A stretch of DNA of 39,370 bases, taken from contig JBBHKE010001833.1 in the NCBI GenBank assembly GCA_037447655.1, positions 1 to 39,370 of the forward strand. The letters run 5' to 3'. Made by a program: the position numbers and the translations under genes. This document shows positions 1 through 11,763 of this stretch, in pieces. This DNA is from Zygnema cylindricum (lineage: Eukaryota; Streptophyta; Zygnematophyceae; Zygnematales; Zygnemataceae). The first letter of the stretch is position 1; the number at the start of each line of letters is the position of its first letter. The notes under the pieces were generated by a model. That model ran no database searches. It saw nothing but the letters and a program-made list of their open reading frames with translations, and was not told where the DNA came from.

Positions 1-3000
1 AATATCTGCGATAACAACATTTCCATTTGACATGGCAGATTCACCCCCGGTGATATGATTTTGCCCAAAAAAAATTCGTACGGCACGAACATAGAGCTAA
101 CTTTGCAACAGAGCCGTACGATTGACTAGCTTAGTAGACGACTCTTAGCCCTCGACCGGTTATCCGTACGACAAATTGTTTAGCAGCATACTCTTTTCCT
201 TTCAGAAAATACAGTTATTTCCTTTTTTGTACGCTTAAACTGTTAAGACGCTTCTGCTGCGCTGGCACAAGATCCAATCATCACAGCTGGCCACGCCAAC
301 CGCCGTGACTGCTCTTAACGACCGCCATCCGGTTTATCTTTGTCGACATCTCCCTGTCGGTTGGCCGCCAATTTCCGTACGATCTAGCGCGTCGGTCTGA
401 AGCCGAGGTGTGATCGCGACCGTCGGTCGTCGATTTGGTATTCTGAATTTCGCGCGACTTGAAATGAGACCGGGAGACCGTCCGATGGTATCATCGATTT
501 TAGCTCCCGATTTTGGTCCGTGTGGTCAATATGGCTGGGACTCATCATAAGGTCAACGCCTGAGCAGTTATTCGGTTTTATAGACTAAACATAGAAAACG
601 TTAAAAAATGACCCGAAAAGTGGCTTGATGACAGTGTTGTCATCACCCGGTTAAATCAAATAAACGATTAGAGGGCTGAATGTCGTTTCGAGGTTCGTTT
701 GAACGTCTACATTCTTTTGGAATTTCAACTGTATAGTTTAAACGTTTCAGTCCAAGGTCATATGTTTACATTATTTTTACAACGTTGCAATGAGACTTTC
801 ACTGAAATGGATTTTCAACAATATTAGATTCCATTGTGATCAAGTGTACAATAATTAAATTTTTACGATCAATGTTGAAATTGAAACCGTGGAAATGGTG
901 AATTTGAAATGCCATCGACTTGGAGGATTTATAATGACATAGATTTCCGAACTTCGAACCATGATTTTTTCAATCCCAATTCGATAGTTATTGATTATAT
1001 TACTTGTGAAGTGGTTAAAGGTCATTTTGCCAAGGGTTTAGTTTAATAAGCAACGTGATTCTAAATGTATAATAATGATAAAACATTGATGGTTATAAAA
1101 GTGTATTTAATTGTATAATGTCAATTTAATTTCTCAAAACTAGTTCGGGTTTTATAAATTTTAAGCGGTTAAATGATAATATTTAACCATTTTAACACGA
1201 ATTTAAAAGATTGCGGTTTTGGGTATGCCATTTAAATGTAACACTTCAGATGGGACCAAAGCAATAAAACAATCATAGTAAGAACACAAATAAAACAAAA
1301 GTGCGACCGGTAGACTAAGTGTCGTTTACTACAGTTAACAGTAAACGTACACAATGCCCATAATCATTATAAATACAAAGTTGTAATTTAAAATACTAAG
1401 TTAGTACAATGAGACATGTCGATTGGTATCCCACTCCAACAAATAATGTTTTCGATCTTCTTTTATGATTTTCCACCACAAAAACGTCGCGATCAAGATC
1501 ATTGTTATCAAGTATAATGATAATAGGTGGTGTACTGCTGTAAACTCTACAAGGTTACGTCTTCAAATCAAAAATATGAATTGGATTTATAAAAAGTTTA
1601 ACAGTTTTATTTAAAATTCGTTTGTCATTTTTTTTTAGCATACCTTATGTAACTTCGCATTTTTCCCAAATGTTTAGTAAGGTTATGCATTTTTGCAAAC
1701 TCAAAATGTACAAGTTGTTTATGAAATTCATATTACTATCATAGGATGCATTCATTACAATGGACTGGTCGATTTGCCACTAAAACGAACCAATGGAACG
1801 TATACGCGTGGTTGAGCATCATAAGTGTATACATATAAGGTGTATCCTAGTTAATATGAATTTGTATTGTCTATGCTTGATATTGTCTTCTTACGCTACA
1901 ATTATAGTTGATGGGTGAAGTGGAGTATATAAACTTATGATAAGGGAAATTTTCAATTGGGTGACATTGTTACAATTCACAAATAATACATCTCATGTAT
2001 GATGGTCCCTTTCATTTGTAAACGTTTATTTGGTTGTCAATCGTGTCGCTTGCATCTAATTTTCTCCCGGAGAATTTCTTTTAGGTTAGTAATTAGTAAC
2101 CTACTTTGTCATAAGAAGTATCTTGACGTAGCTATCTCTTCGGAAAAACAAATCGAAGGGTGGGAATTTAACTGTGGACCCTCGGAACATGTTATGAGGA
2201 ACTCTATTGGATTTGTTTACAAGAAAAATGATTGTTGATAAAACCAAATGGAAATCGGTAAATATCTATGCGTACCGATTCTATTAAAGAGTCGCCCTAA
2301 CTATTTTGTTAGGTTTGATCATGTTGTATTATGTATGAAAGGCGTTGACAAGTTCGAACTGCGAAAGTTCTAGCTCTAAAAGTATTATTAACTCTAGTTT
2401 GTGTTTATAGTGCAAATAAAAGTGTGACAAAAATTGTCCTGTAATTTGTAATATCAATTGTCGGTGCTGTATATGAAAGCTACTGATATGAAAACAAAAA
2501 GACAAAATCGGTCATCTTACTAAAAACTGTCGAATTTTATCGTTTAATTTGCCACAGAACAGCCGTTGACTTCCCGCTACAAAATTTCTCTAGTACATAT
2601 AACCGGGCAGAAGAAAACAAATTTGAACCACCAACTGCAGTTTAAATTCTGTCATGCTGGCGTCACTTTTGAATCCGTTACGATATTGCGGTGAAAGTAA
2701 CAACCCGAGATTGTCTCCCGGGAAACCTTCCGCAGAACCCGGAAACCCTGTCGTTTATTGCTGCGGTGTACTCGTGGCCTTTTCACGGATTCGATCCGCC
2801 TTTTCGATTCTGTCGAATCTCATGATTACCGCTGACGATCCGACAGCGAATCGCTGCTTCCTTTCTATGATTCGCTGCTCAATTTATGTACGCACGACTG
2901 TACGAAGTTCCGGGACTCCAAACGCCGTACAGGTCTGTAGACGAACAGAAACGGCCCCTATTTAAAAAATATAAAATAATAAAAACAAAAAATGGCTAAC

Positions 3001-5380
3001 TTTATTAATGGCCCCTATTTAAAGGTTGTAAATTGTATAGAGAATCGCCTAAATTTGTCGTTGTCCGACCTCACGTCGCTCTGGCATGCATAATTTCATT
3101 TTTCACTCAAGTAACATGTAAAGGAGAAAAAAAAAGAAAAAAAAAAGAGACGTAGGTTAAACCGAGATGCTTTGTCGATGTTTTTTCTAAGTAGTGTGAC
3201 GTATTGAATCCTATATAGAGTTCAAAGCTAGAGGTTCTACACCGGTTTGTATCCTTTTCATTCCAAAAAATAGCCGAAGCATGAAACATTGACCTTGAAT
3301 TTTGTTTTTTTTTTTGTGACAACGCAAAATTTTTACTTGCAAAAAAAATTTATCTTCTTATTTTCAGATATTTGTCCGACGAATTACACGCGTCACGCAC
3401 TAAGTGGCGTGTCTTATATGCCGACGCTTTGCGATTTGTTGCGGGAATAGCGCCGGCGGCTCCGCAGGTCTATTTTTTTGCGTCCTTTTATCTTACAGGA
3501 CGACCCCAGAATGACCCTAAAATTGTACGGCTATATTTAATACCCGAAACTTGTACGGCTTAACCTAATACCCAACTTGATAGAAGCTCCCTCGGTCAAC
3601 GTCAGCAATCGGGTAACTTTCAAAATACCCCCTCAGAAATCGTTTTTGACCGTCCGATCTTGGCTGCTCGATCCTGTCAATGAATATAGATAAAGCCGCC
3701 ACCTGCACTAATGAGTCTTCAGCCGTCTATCCTTCCTTTGTGACCGTCCGATCATAGATTGCTGGCAGTTCAGAAGCTACCCGTCCTTTTCAAGCAGTAC
3801 GATTCGTGCCGTTACATTTTTGCACTATTATGCGCCAATCATTGTGTTGTTTTGGGTCGCGTCTACAAATGTCCATACGGACGTCAATAATAGTACAAAA
3901 GTACAATAGAACTTAGACGTCACGACATTGAAATTATGTTACCAAACGGGTGAGTATAAAAAAGTATAGCTTCGGTGAGTCAAATTTACGACTCACCTTA
4001 AGACACGTGGCAACTTATTGCCGGAGATAGGACAATTTTCAAGTTTTTTCGATCTTAGGGCAGCCCTCGGGCATCAAACTAATAAGATCAAAAAAAATTA
4101 TTGGAGTGCGGGAAGCACAAGTCGCGACAAAAAGCTAGTTATAAGCGCCAAAAACGTTTTTTTCTTCGATTCAAAGACAGCAAAATCCCCTTATTTATGG
4201 TAATTAAAAATTGGATGAACGCCAATCATCGTGCCGTATACAAGACATAACGATGTACTTTTGTACTATAGTTTTATTTTCTGGTTTAGATACGAGTATT
4301 ACGTAAAAACCGTGCGGTGTTTGTACTTTATGATTGTGTTTTATTTATCGCCAGTTTGAAGTTTGAAACCTCCGATCCATCCAAAACTTCAAACGGCCGC
4401 CCATTCGATATCTATCCTTTTGTCTTCTCCAAATGTACAGTATAAAACGGTACTGTACAAAATAGTACGAAGCTGTACGAAATACCTGCTTGGCCGTTTT
4501 CATTGGAAGTTGCCAAAAGTCTGTCTCTACCCTGAATTCCCGCGCTACACTATTTTTGTCGTTTTGTTGCTTCGACTAAATCGTCACACCTCTGAAAAAT
4601 CTTCAGATTCTTCTATTTTCCAAAACGGCAAAGAAACATCAAACCAAAAAATACGATGCCGTGCCTAGCGCGACCAATCGCGGGCTCCGGAAACCTCCAA
4701 CATTTATTTGTCGTTTTGGAATTTTCACGTGTCCGCAGTTTCTAAACCTTCGGCGGTTAAAGATCGACGAGGATCCATAAAATTAGAAAAAAATCACATG
4801 CTGACGTCATCATTTCGTTAGACGACGATTTTTGCGACTCTCCGCCGATTCTACGCCGCTTCCCATTCGTCGAATCCGTACATTTGTCTTTTCTGACTTT
4901 TACGGTTTAGTTCAAAAGTAGGCGTTTTATGGTAGGCCTTTGGTCGGCGCAAGTTGTGCTATGGGCTTTTCATGTGATCTTCTTAGATCGCTACTTTGGT
5001 CAGCGACCGTCCGATGACGCTTAATTCTCTATCGAACGATGTGCAACTCAACCCTGATACTTTTTTATTTCATTTTGCGATCAATACAATATGGGTTATT
5101 GTATGTTTTGCGTACAATAGGCATATTGTGTGGGCGTACGGTCACTACTTCTGAACTATGCTTTTACCGAACCGCGCCAAATGAAAGTCCAGTTCCGTAC
5201 GGTGCGTCGCGACAAAAAAATAGAAAGAAGTGTCCGGTCGAAGTGACGGTCCATCGCGCTCGAAATGTAGCCAAATCGTACGGCTAAACGTCGGCGTCGT
5301 ACAGTTTTTTGTCGTGTAGCGTCGGCGCAAATCTCCTGGCGGTACCTACGAGGGGCAGCAGCGCCGCCCGTCTAGGGAGA
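1..5380. other. Intergenic region without a recognisable gene
   Basis: No reading frame here has a recognisable domain, a convincing exon pair or coding-like composition; the open frames are short and lie in AT-rich sequence. Visible features are a more GC-rich patch at about 240-560 with one open forward frame (about 242-410, not recognised), the 11-mer GACCGTCCGAT on the same strand at 476, 3648, 3742 and 5005, a direct repeat GGCCCCTATTTAAA at about 2954 and 3011, and many GTACG/CGTAC words. The last few hundred bases may include the promoter of the downstream PAN-domain gene, but no TATA box or start site can be fixed. Confidence 0.6.
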
Positions 5381-5404
5381 CTTTTTGGGGGTGGGAGGTA
5401 TATA

Positions 5405-5907
5405 GGGGGGGGGGGGGGGGGGGGGGGGAGGGAGAGGCAAGTAAGAGAGCGATTTATAAAGGGAGAGAGAGAGAGAGAGAGGGATTTTGGGAGCGATTAA
5501 TAAGAAATTTGGAGGGAGAGTGATAGAGTTTACAAAGAAGGAGAGAAGAAAGAAGAGGGAGAAGGAGAGGACTGAACAGAGTGAGAGGGAGAGAGGGAGA
5601 GAGAGAGAGAGTGAGAGTGAGTGGACATACGGGGAGAGGGATAGAGTTGGAGAATAGACGAAAGAAGTCAAGTGAGAGAAAGAGGAGAGATATAAGAGAG
5701 ATACGTGAGAGGGAGAGAGAGAGACAGGGAGAGAGAGAGCGAGCGAGAGAGAGAGAAGAAGGAGAAGAAGAAGAGAGAGAAGGGATAATTTAGATAACTG
5801 AGAGAGAGAGTGAGAGAAAGAGGGAGAGAGGGAGAGAGAGGGAGAGAGGGAGAGAGAGAGAGAGGGGGGGAGAGAGAGAAGGAGAGAGGGAGAAAGAGAG
5901 AGAGATG
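5405..5907. repeat. Polypurine (GA/GGGA)n tract with a 24-G run
   Basis: The tract opens with 24 consecutive G (5405-5428) and continues as GAGA/GGGAGA purine repeats to about 5907, with short interruptions near 5450-5460 and 5783-5805. It ends 90 bp before the start codon chosen for the PAN-domain gene, so it lies in that gene's promoter or 5' UTR. Long mirror-like purine tracts can form triplex DNA and G-runs can form quadruplexes; whether either matters here is inference. The long Ser/Leu/Pro-rich minus-strand frame across it is only the translation of CT repeats. Confidence 0.95.
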
Positions 5908-5997
5908 GAAGAAAAGAAAGGAGAGTCATTGAGATTCACTCCACAGAAGAAAAGCATAAACGTGAAAAGGAGCAATTCCTTCTTTTTGTCGTATTCC

Positions 5998-8900
5998 ATG
6001 CTCAATTTGTCGTATTATATGATATTTTTCTCTCTTTATTTTACTCCCTCGCTTGGTAAGTGCCCACATTTTTTTTTCCCCTCATTTTCTTAATTTGCAA
6101 TTCCTTAAGTTTTTTTTTTTTTTAATATTCATAAAATTTTCTGTTCCCACATTATATATTTCATCCATTTCTTGCTTATTTTTTGTTTTTTTTGTCGTTT
6201 TCTTTCATGCATCATTATACCCATATATATTATTAGGCCTTTGCACCATTTTTTTTTTATAGTTTCCGTACCGTCTTTCTCTCCTAGTTTTCTCCGTTTT
6301 TTTTTGGTACCTTTTTTTCGTTTTTTATCGGAACCGTCTCCCTGTCTCCATTTTGTCTTTTTTGTCTTTTTTGCTCTTTTTTTATTTTTTTGGTTTGTCT
6401 TTTTTGTTTTTTTTTTCGTCTTTCTCCCCGAGCCTGTACGGTAGAAAGGTGGTGGCGTTCTTTCCCGAGGATAGATTTTTTTTTCACCTGCCCGTTTTCT
6501 TTTTTTGCGTCAGCCTGTACGGTAGAAATTATCGTGTCCTTTCCGGCGGACATTTGTACGATTTGTACGACTAATATATTCCTAATCTGTCCGTACGGTT
6601 TCTGTTTGTATCAGGATGTACGGTACTAAATGGTTTGTCGTTTCCTGGCGGATTTGAGTACGATCTCAAAGTTTTAAATTCCGTGGCGAGCGCCGCCACG
6701 TGTTGCTTGGAGTGCCGCCGGGAGGACGGATGTATCGGATACACTTTTTTTAGTGCGAGTTTTCAGTGCGTAATGAAGCATTCGCTCGGAGTATCCGTAC
6801 CAAATCCGGCGGCATTATCGGGAGTGTCAACCGGTAAGAAGAGGACACTGTACTTTTTTGGATTGCTGTACTTTTTTTTGTACGGATGGTTTTTTTTGGG
6901 GAAGAAGTTTTTTTTTTTTTGGGAGGAATTTTATGTTTTTTGGTGTTTGGTTTTAGCACAAGTTGCCAACATTTTTTTGTTAGGGGAATGTCATGAAAAT
7001 CGTTTTTTTTTTTTTATGAATATTTGAACTTTTTTTTTTCATGTTTAAAGTATTATAGTAAATGTTTTAAATATACTATATAGCTAAGAATCAAGTAAAG
7101 ATGAATGTGTTTGAAATTGATGTAATATTTAAGTGGAAAGCTTTATTTTGACCTCTTTGGTGAATATTGAGTCATATTGGTATAAATTTTCATTTTTTGA
7201 ACTTGATATACGTACAGAATATCTATATTTCTTTATTTATTATATACAAAGCTACAGTACTCAACATTTTAAAATAATGTAATAAATGTTTTCCCCACAA
7301 CCTCATGCTACATTTTATGAGAATTTCTCTATTTCCCTAATAGTTTATGTGAAGCTTTTTTGAGAAACAAGAATACGTTTTCGCCTAGGAACGTATTTTA
7401 TGCACATTTTTCCGTCTAATTATTACAAAATCTATTCCAATTGCAATTTTTTTTTCCCCATGGATTTGCTTTAACCATACCGTAGTCGTGTTGTCACATT
7501 TTATTCACGTTTTTGTAGGGTCCAAATTTTTTCCTCACATTTTTTAAATGACGAAGGATACTGTATCCAGTACAGTACTCGCACTAAAATTGTGTACGAA
7601 ACAGATAAAGTTCGGAACATCGAACACAAAGGGGTGAAAGAAAATATAGTTTTTCTATTCGCGGTTGAAGTGGTGCAAAGGTACTTACATCGAAGAAATA
7701 TTCCCTCATGTCGAGGATAAATCGTACAGTTTCCCTGCAAACCTTACGAAAATTACCCGAAAAGGTGTACGAATTGTACTTTTTGTTGATATTGTACGGA
7801 ATGCTGGGAAAACGTCGAGAGTGTGATTACCCGCCCGTGAGAATGGCGGTTGATTGGTTTTGCCCGATGGTTGAATGCGTCCAAAACTAGATCGTACTTT
7901 TTCCATCGTACTTTTTGAAGTAACGTTTCCTCTTTTTTTATTTTAACCTAAATCGTGGCCGTTGAATACGAAGGTAAAAAATAATTCAACCGTGTCACGA
8001 ATGCGAAAAAAAGCGACTTTGAAAAAATTTCTTCGGCGGCGCCGCAGCGGGCTTTGAATTTGTCCGTACAATTTTGATTCGGCCGTACAATATTTAATTC
8101 AGGATGTGAGGTCATCCAAAGATACATATCCGTACCAAGGCTATGTTTGATGACCTCACTTGCGTCATAAGTCGTTTTAGGTCGCGACAAAAAGTCGTAC
8201 ATAATGGAAGGAATAGTTCTTCCGTTCCGAATTGAAGGAAGGCCTTGGGACAAACATGCAAAGTGACATGACACGTGTTATTTATTTATTTCTCCTCTTT
8301 TTCGACACGTTTTTTTATTTATTTCTCCTCTTTTTGTCGGGATGTCCGATAGTATACCGTACACTTGCTCGCGTTTTTACTATGTGTTTTGTTTTTAGTA
8401 CTGAGTACAGTATAGATCTTTTAATAGTAGTACGGTCAGAGTGTCCGTACGCACGCTATTTCCTGTATTTTTTGTACGATTTTAATGCCTGGGATAGCTT
8501 CCGTACATATATTTTTAATGGACGGTAGGTTTTTAATTCTGCAGAAACAAATGTCCGACATTATTTTTTGTCGGCTTGTCGCCATCAAGATATTTGTTTT
8601 GTAACCGACAAAGTACAGTAAATTGTCGTTGCGTGGCTGGCGAATCTTATTTTTCGTACTGTGTACGGAACATGTCCTTTGTCTCTTTTTCTCATTATTC
8701 CGGAAGCTGGCCGTACTGTTCACACACCTTAATATTTGTGCCGTCGTTTTGTCAACCCCGTACTATAGGCGTACTTTAAAGGCATCTCACTTATAGTACG
8801 GACATACCAATGAATTACAGTTTACAGTAGTACCGCAATATTTATCGTATCCTTTTCGTACGTTGAAAACCAAACCGATACCGTACAGTACAGTACCCTA

Positions 8901-10315
8901 AACTAAACCTAATTCAATTTTTTTGTCTTATCATCGCAGGAGTTTGCGCGTTCGACGACGGATTCGAATATCCTCTTTTCGACATCTCCACTATCGGCGA
9001 CGTGGAAAGCAAGGAAATGTGCTGCTATTGGTGTACGGCCACGATCAAGTGTGCGGGATACACGTATTTTAAAAGCGGACCGCACGCAAAGGATTGTCGC
9101 ATGAAATATGCGACCAATAATGCCATCCCGAGTCCAAATATGGTCTCAGGGACCGCCATTGGTAAGTGATCGACCGTACGTTCGTACCATATCTCTCCTA
9201 AATTCTATGATTTTTTGTCGTTTATTGTTTCAAAGAGAATCTCTATAAATTTCAGTTTGGCTCACTTCGCATGTAAAATGCAAAATACTCTGAACCCTAA
9301 TTGCGGGCTGGTCTCTCCTACCGGGTTTTGAATGCAGGCGGTACTTGCAAATTTACGGAAGGTACGGATTTTCGAGGGTTCGACCTGATAACCGTACCGA
9401 AAGTACTCTCAAAACAAGACTGCTGCAATAAATGCAGAGCGACGGCCAAATGTACGGCATTCACATACATAAGTATCGGTCCCGGAGCCCAAAACTGCAT
9501 GTTGAAGACCTCCAATGTGAACAGAATACCTAATTCGTACGCCGTATCGGCTACGGCGTCAGGTATGTCAATTTACGCCAAATTCCCGGCATAGGACTCA
9601 CGCACGACACATACAAATAAAATAACAACAGTTCTGTACCTACGAGTGAGTAAATAATTATATTTAATTAGAGTGGCAGTGTGGCTATAATAAAATGCAA
9701 ATAGGGTTATCAACAACATGTCCTAGGAGTCTCCTTTTCTATTATAGAAACGTGTTTAGTATTTCAACTATAGCTCATAATATTGAGCATCCCAAACGTT
9801 GGATTGTTTTCTAATATCTTATCTTCTTGTTTAATCAACTTAAAAAACATAAACCATGATTAAGTCACAACAACACAAAGTAGACGATTTACAATTTTTT
9901 GTTTTGTTTCTTTGTTGCAAATATATCTATTTGGGTTCAATAGGACCCTCGTGTATATTGCCCCAATCACTGCCCCCGCCGCCTGCAAAGCTCTCGCCAT
10001 CACCCATAGGTAATAAAGCAAATCTCAATCTTACCCCTTCAAAAAAAAATGAAAATTTAAAAGCCATTTCAAAGCTAACACCAATTGTTTGTAATACATA
10101 GAAAAAATAAAAAAATTGTGTCACGAAGTTATCAAACACGATTGCAACAAACATGAATGGATTTTTTTTCCATATTTTTTTTCTATTGAGTCAAGGGCTT
10201 TTTTTTGAAAGTGGAACGTGATCCTTACATTTTTCTTTCCTTCTCCTTTCCCATTTTCTCACTTTTAGGAAAACTTCCTCCTCCTAGAAAATTTTCCCCG
10301 CCTCCGCCCAGATGA
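5998..10315 (+). CDS. Secreted three-module PAN/Apple-domain protein with proline-rich tail (six exons)
   Basis: Model: exons 5998-6055, 6615-6833, 8940-9161, 9338-9562, 9944-10009 and 10269-10315, giving 278 residues and a TGA stop. All five introns start GT, end AG and are phase 1, each splitting a Gly codon. Exon 1 is a hydrophobic signal-peptide-like segment of about 20 residues. Exons 2, 3 and 4 (219, 222 and 225 nt) each encode one PAN/Apple-like module with six cysteines in the order C...CCxxC...C...CxxK: Cys21/49/50/53/59/71, 95/120/121/124/130/145 and 170/195/196/199/205/220. Exons 5 and 6 encode a Pro-rich tail with SLPPPP and an extensin-type SPPPP. PAN modules usually bind protein or carbohydrate outside the cell, so a cell-wall or matrix role is inferred; the ligand is unknown. 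An in-frame ATG at 5905 would add 31 residues. All 18 cysteines are kept and no stop interrupts the model, so the gene looks functional. Confidence 0.82.
6432..6652 (+). repeat. Three tandem copies of the exon-2 acceptor and exon start
   Basis: The segment around the exon-2 splice acceptor occurs three times. The first two copies share the 16-mer GCCTGTACGGTAGAAA (6432-6447 and 6513-6528); the third, TGTACGGTACTAAA (from 6617), is the real exon start. Each copy follows a pyrimidine-rich stretch ending in AG, and each has a later TTTCC-GGCGGA-like block. In the exon frame all three begin Cys-Thr-Val and reach Ser-Phe-Pro about ten residues later. The upstream two run into a stop (TAA at 6627) and cannot join exon 2 in frame, so they look like dead partial exon duplications inside intron 1. 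Confidence 0.6.
6834..8939 (+). other. Intron 2 of the PAN-domain gene (2.1 kb)
   Basis: This intron runs from donor GTAAGA at 6834 to acceptor CGCAG at 8937-8939. I looked for a further PAN-like exon (CCxxC signature flanked by phase-1 splice sites) and found none on either strand. It holds T-rich runs near 6840-7030 and many GTAC/GTACGG words between about 7570 and 8900. A CCCTAAACTAAACC stretch shortly before the acceptor could supply the branch point. The other introns are short: 559, 176, 381 and 259 bp. Confidence 0.7.
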
Positions 10316-11763
10316 CCAACACAAAGGTGGTAAGTTCTCTTTATTTAATTTTTGTAATTGTTTCTTTGCTTGTCAATCCATGTTTTTGATCGTTGAATCC
10401 TTTTGGCACTTTAAATAGGAAAGGTTCGTTTTTTGCTCTCCCTTATAATTAACTTGTTGTGGTTTTAACTGGATCCCAAGTGACGTAAGCAATTACAACT
10501 TAGTAAATACTCCCCATAGTAAATATAATTTGTTTACATAGGAATAATAATATAATTTACAACGAGGAGCCTTATCATTAAATAATTCTTACGGAAAGGT
10601 TACGGATGTGTGATTTGCAGAAAATAGGTGAAATAACGAAAACGTATCTCGTCAATACCAAGATTTTCAAGTATTAACAAGCATTGAACGAAAAAAGAAA
10701 GAAGAAAAAGGCGCTTAAATGGGTTTTTTGGATGAGATGTCCAAAAATCTACAAGCAACCCACGAATGTCCAAAACGTTTTGACTGAAATTTTTGGAAAT
10801 AAAAAAAAGTAACTTGTGGATATACAAACGACAAAAAAACTTTGGACATTATGACAAATTCAAATAGTGGCGTTTTTCCAAATTTGAAAGTTCATCGTTG
10901 TTTATTTGCCAACGATTAAATGTCATTGTCTCGATTTTGAGGAAATATCTCCTCATATTGTAATTTTTTATTTTTCAAAGTGTACGAAAATAATGTGAAA
11001 AGGTCTTGTTACTAGGACCGCGGTGTATTTTTTATTATTAATTTCTTTGCAAGGTGACCTTCAGCTTAAATGAAGGTTGACTGAAGATAGCAAATGCAAA
11101 CTATAAATTACAAACCAAAAAGTACAAAGAAGTAATACAAAATGATTTATTGATGTTAGTAGTTTCTTTGAGGGGAAAATTGAAATGCTTGTAAAGTAAT
11201 CGGACCGACAGAGTTAGAAAGTTTAATGTAAATTTATCAATTACTAAAAAAAATTATGTTCTCTTTATGATGTTATGCTTACAACAACACCACTTTCTTT
11301 TTTTTTGTCTCTTTGAACAATATATGAATGTTGTAAGAAAACAAAATATTTTCAACAACGGGCTTACGGTTTAAAACATAACATAAATTTTAAGTTTTAT
11401 AAAGAATGTGCGTTGGTAAACCAACTGAATACATGGAAAAAAAACGAAAAAAAAAATATAAAAGGAAACCTAAAAAGCTCACACGAATATTAAAACATTA
11501 CCTTCGATTTTGACTTATTTTTATAATTAATTTTCTAGAGGTGGTGGAAAAGGTGTTATCTTTTTTAACCATTGGACATGCTCGCTTCTATTTGAACCTT
11601 TAAGCTGAAAATGTATCTTTTTGTCCCATCGGAATAATTTGTTCATGTCAAAATGAAAAGAGTAACGATATATTTATGATTATTGTCCTTTTTTTGTATA
11701 TTTTAGGGGAAAATACAATTATGATGGCTACATTGACGATGATAGTGATGTTGATGAATTTTT
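10316..11763. other. AT-rich spacer between PAN gene and retrotransposon nest
   Basis: No gene is supported here. A strong donor-like GTGGTAAGT lies just after the PAN gene stop (about 10328-10336) and could start a 3' UTR intron. At about 11706 a T-rich tract ends in TTTTAG and is followed by a short acidic open frame reaching a stop at 11773, just inside the Copia-1 LTR; it resembles the end of an exon but stands alone. The rest is AT-rich with A and T runs. Confidence 0.5.

Noticed and set aside
1999-2238. 79-residue forward frame
   Set aside because: It is an isolated AT-rich frame with no motif or gene context.
2780-2800. GGATTCGATCC, a B-box-like word in the left region
   Set aside because: It is part of an imperfect palindrome and has no A-box or cloverleaf partner.
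2654-2965. 103-residue forward frame
   Set aside because: It has no recognisable domain, splice context or homologous second copy; its composition matches the surrounding spacer.
5372-6005. Long Ser/Leu/Pro-rich minus-strand frames (185 and 71 residues)
   Set aside because: They are the translation of the CT strand of the GA repeat and have no other composition.
6053-6574. Phe-rich forward frames
   Set aside because: They lie in the T-rich intron 1; the homopolymer runs explain the composition. Only the CTV...SFP pieces in them are meaningful.
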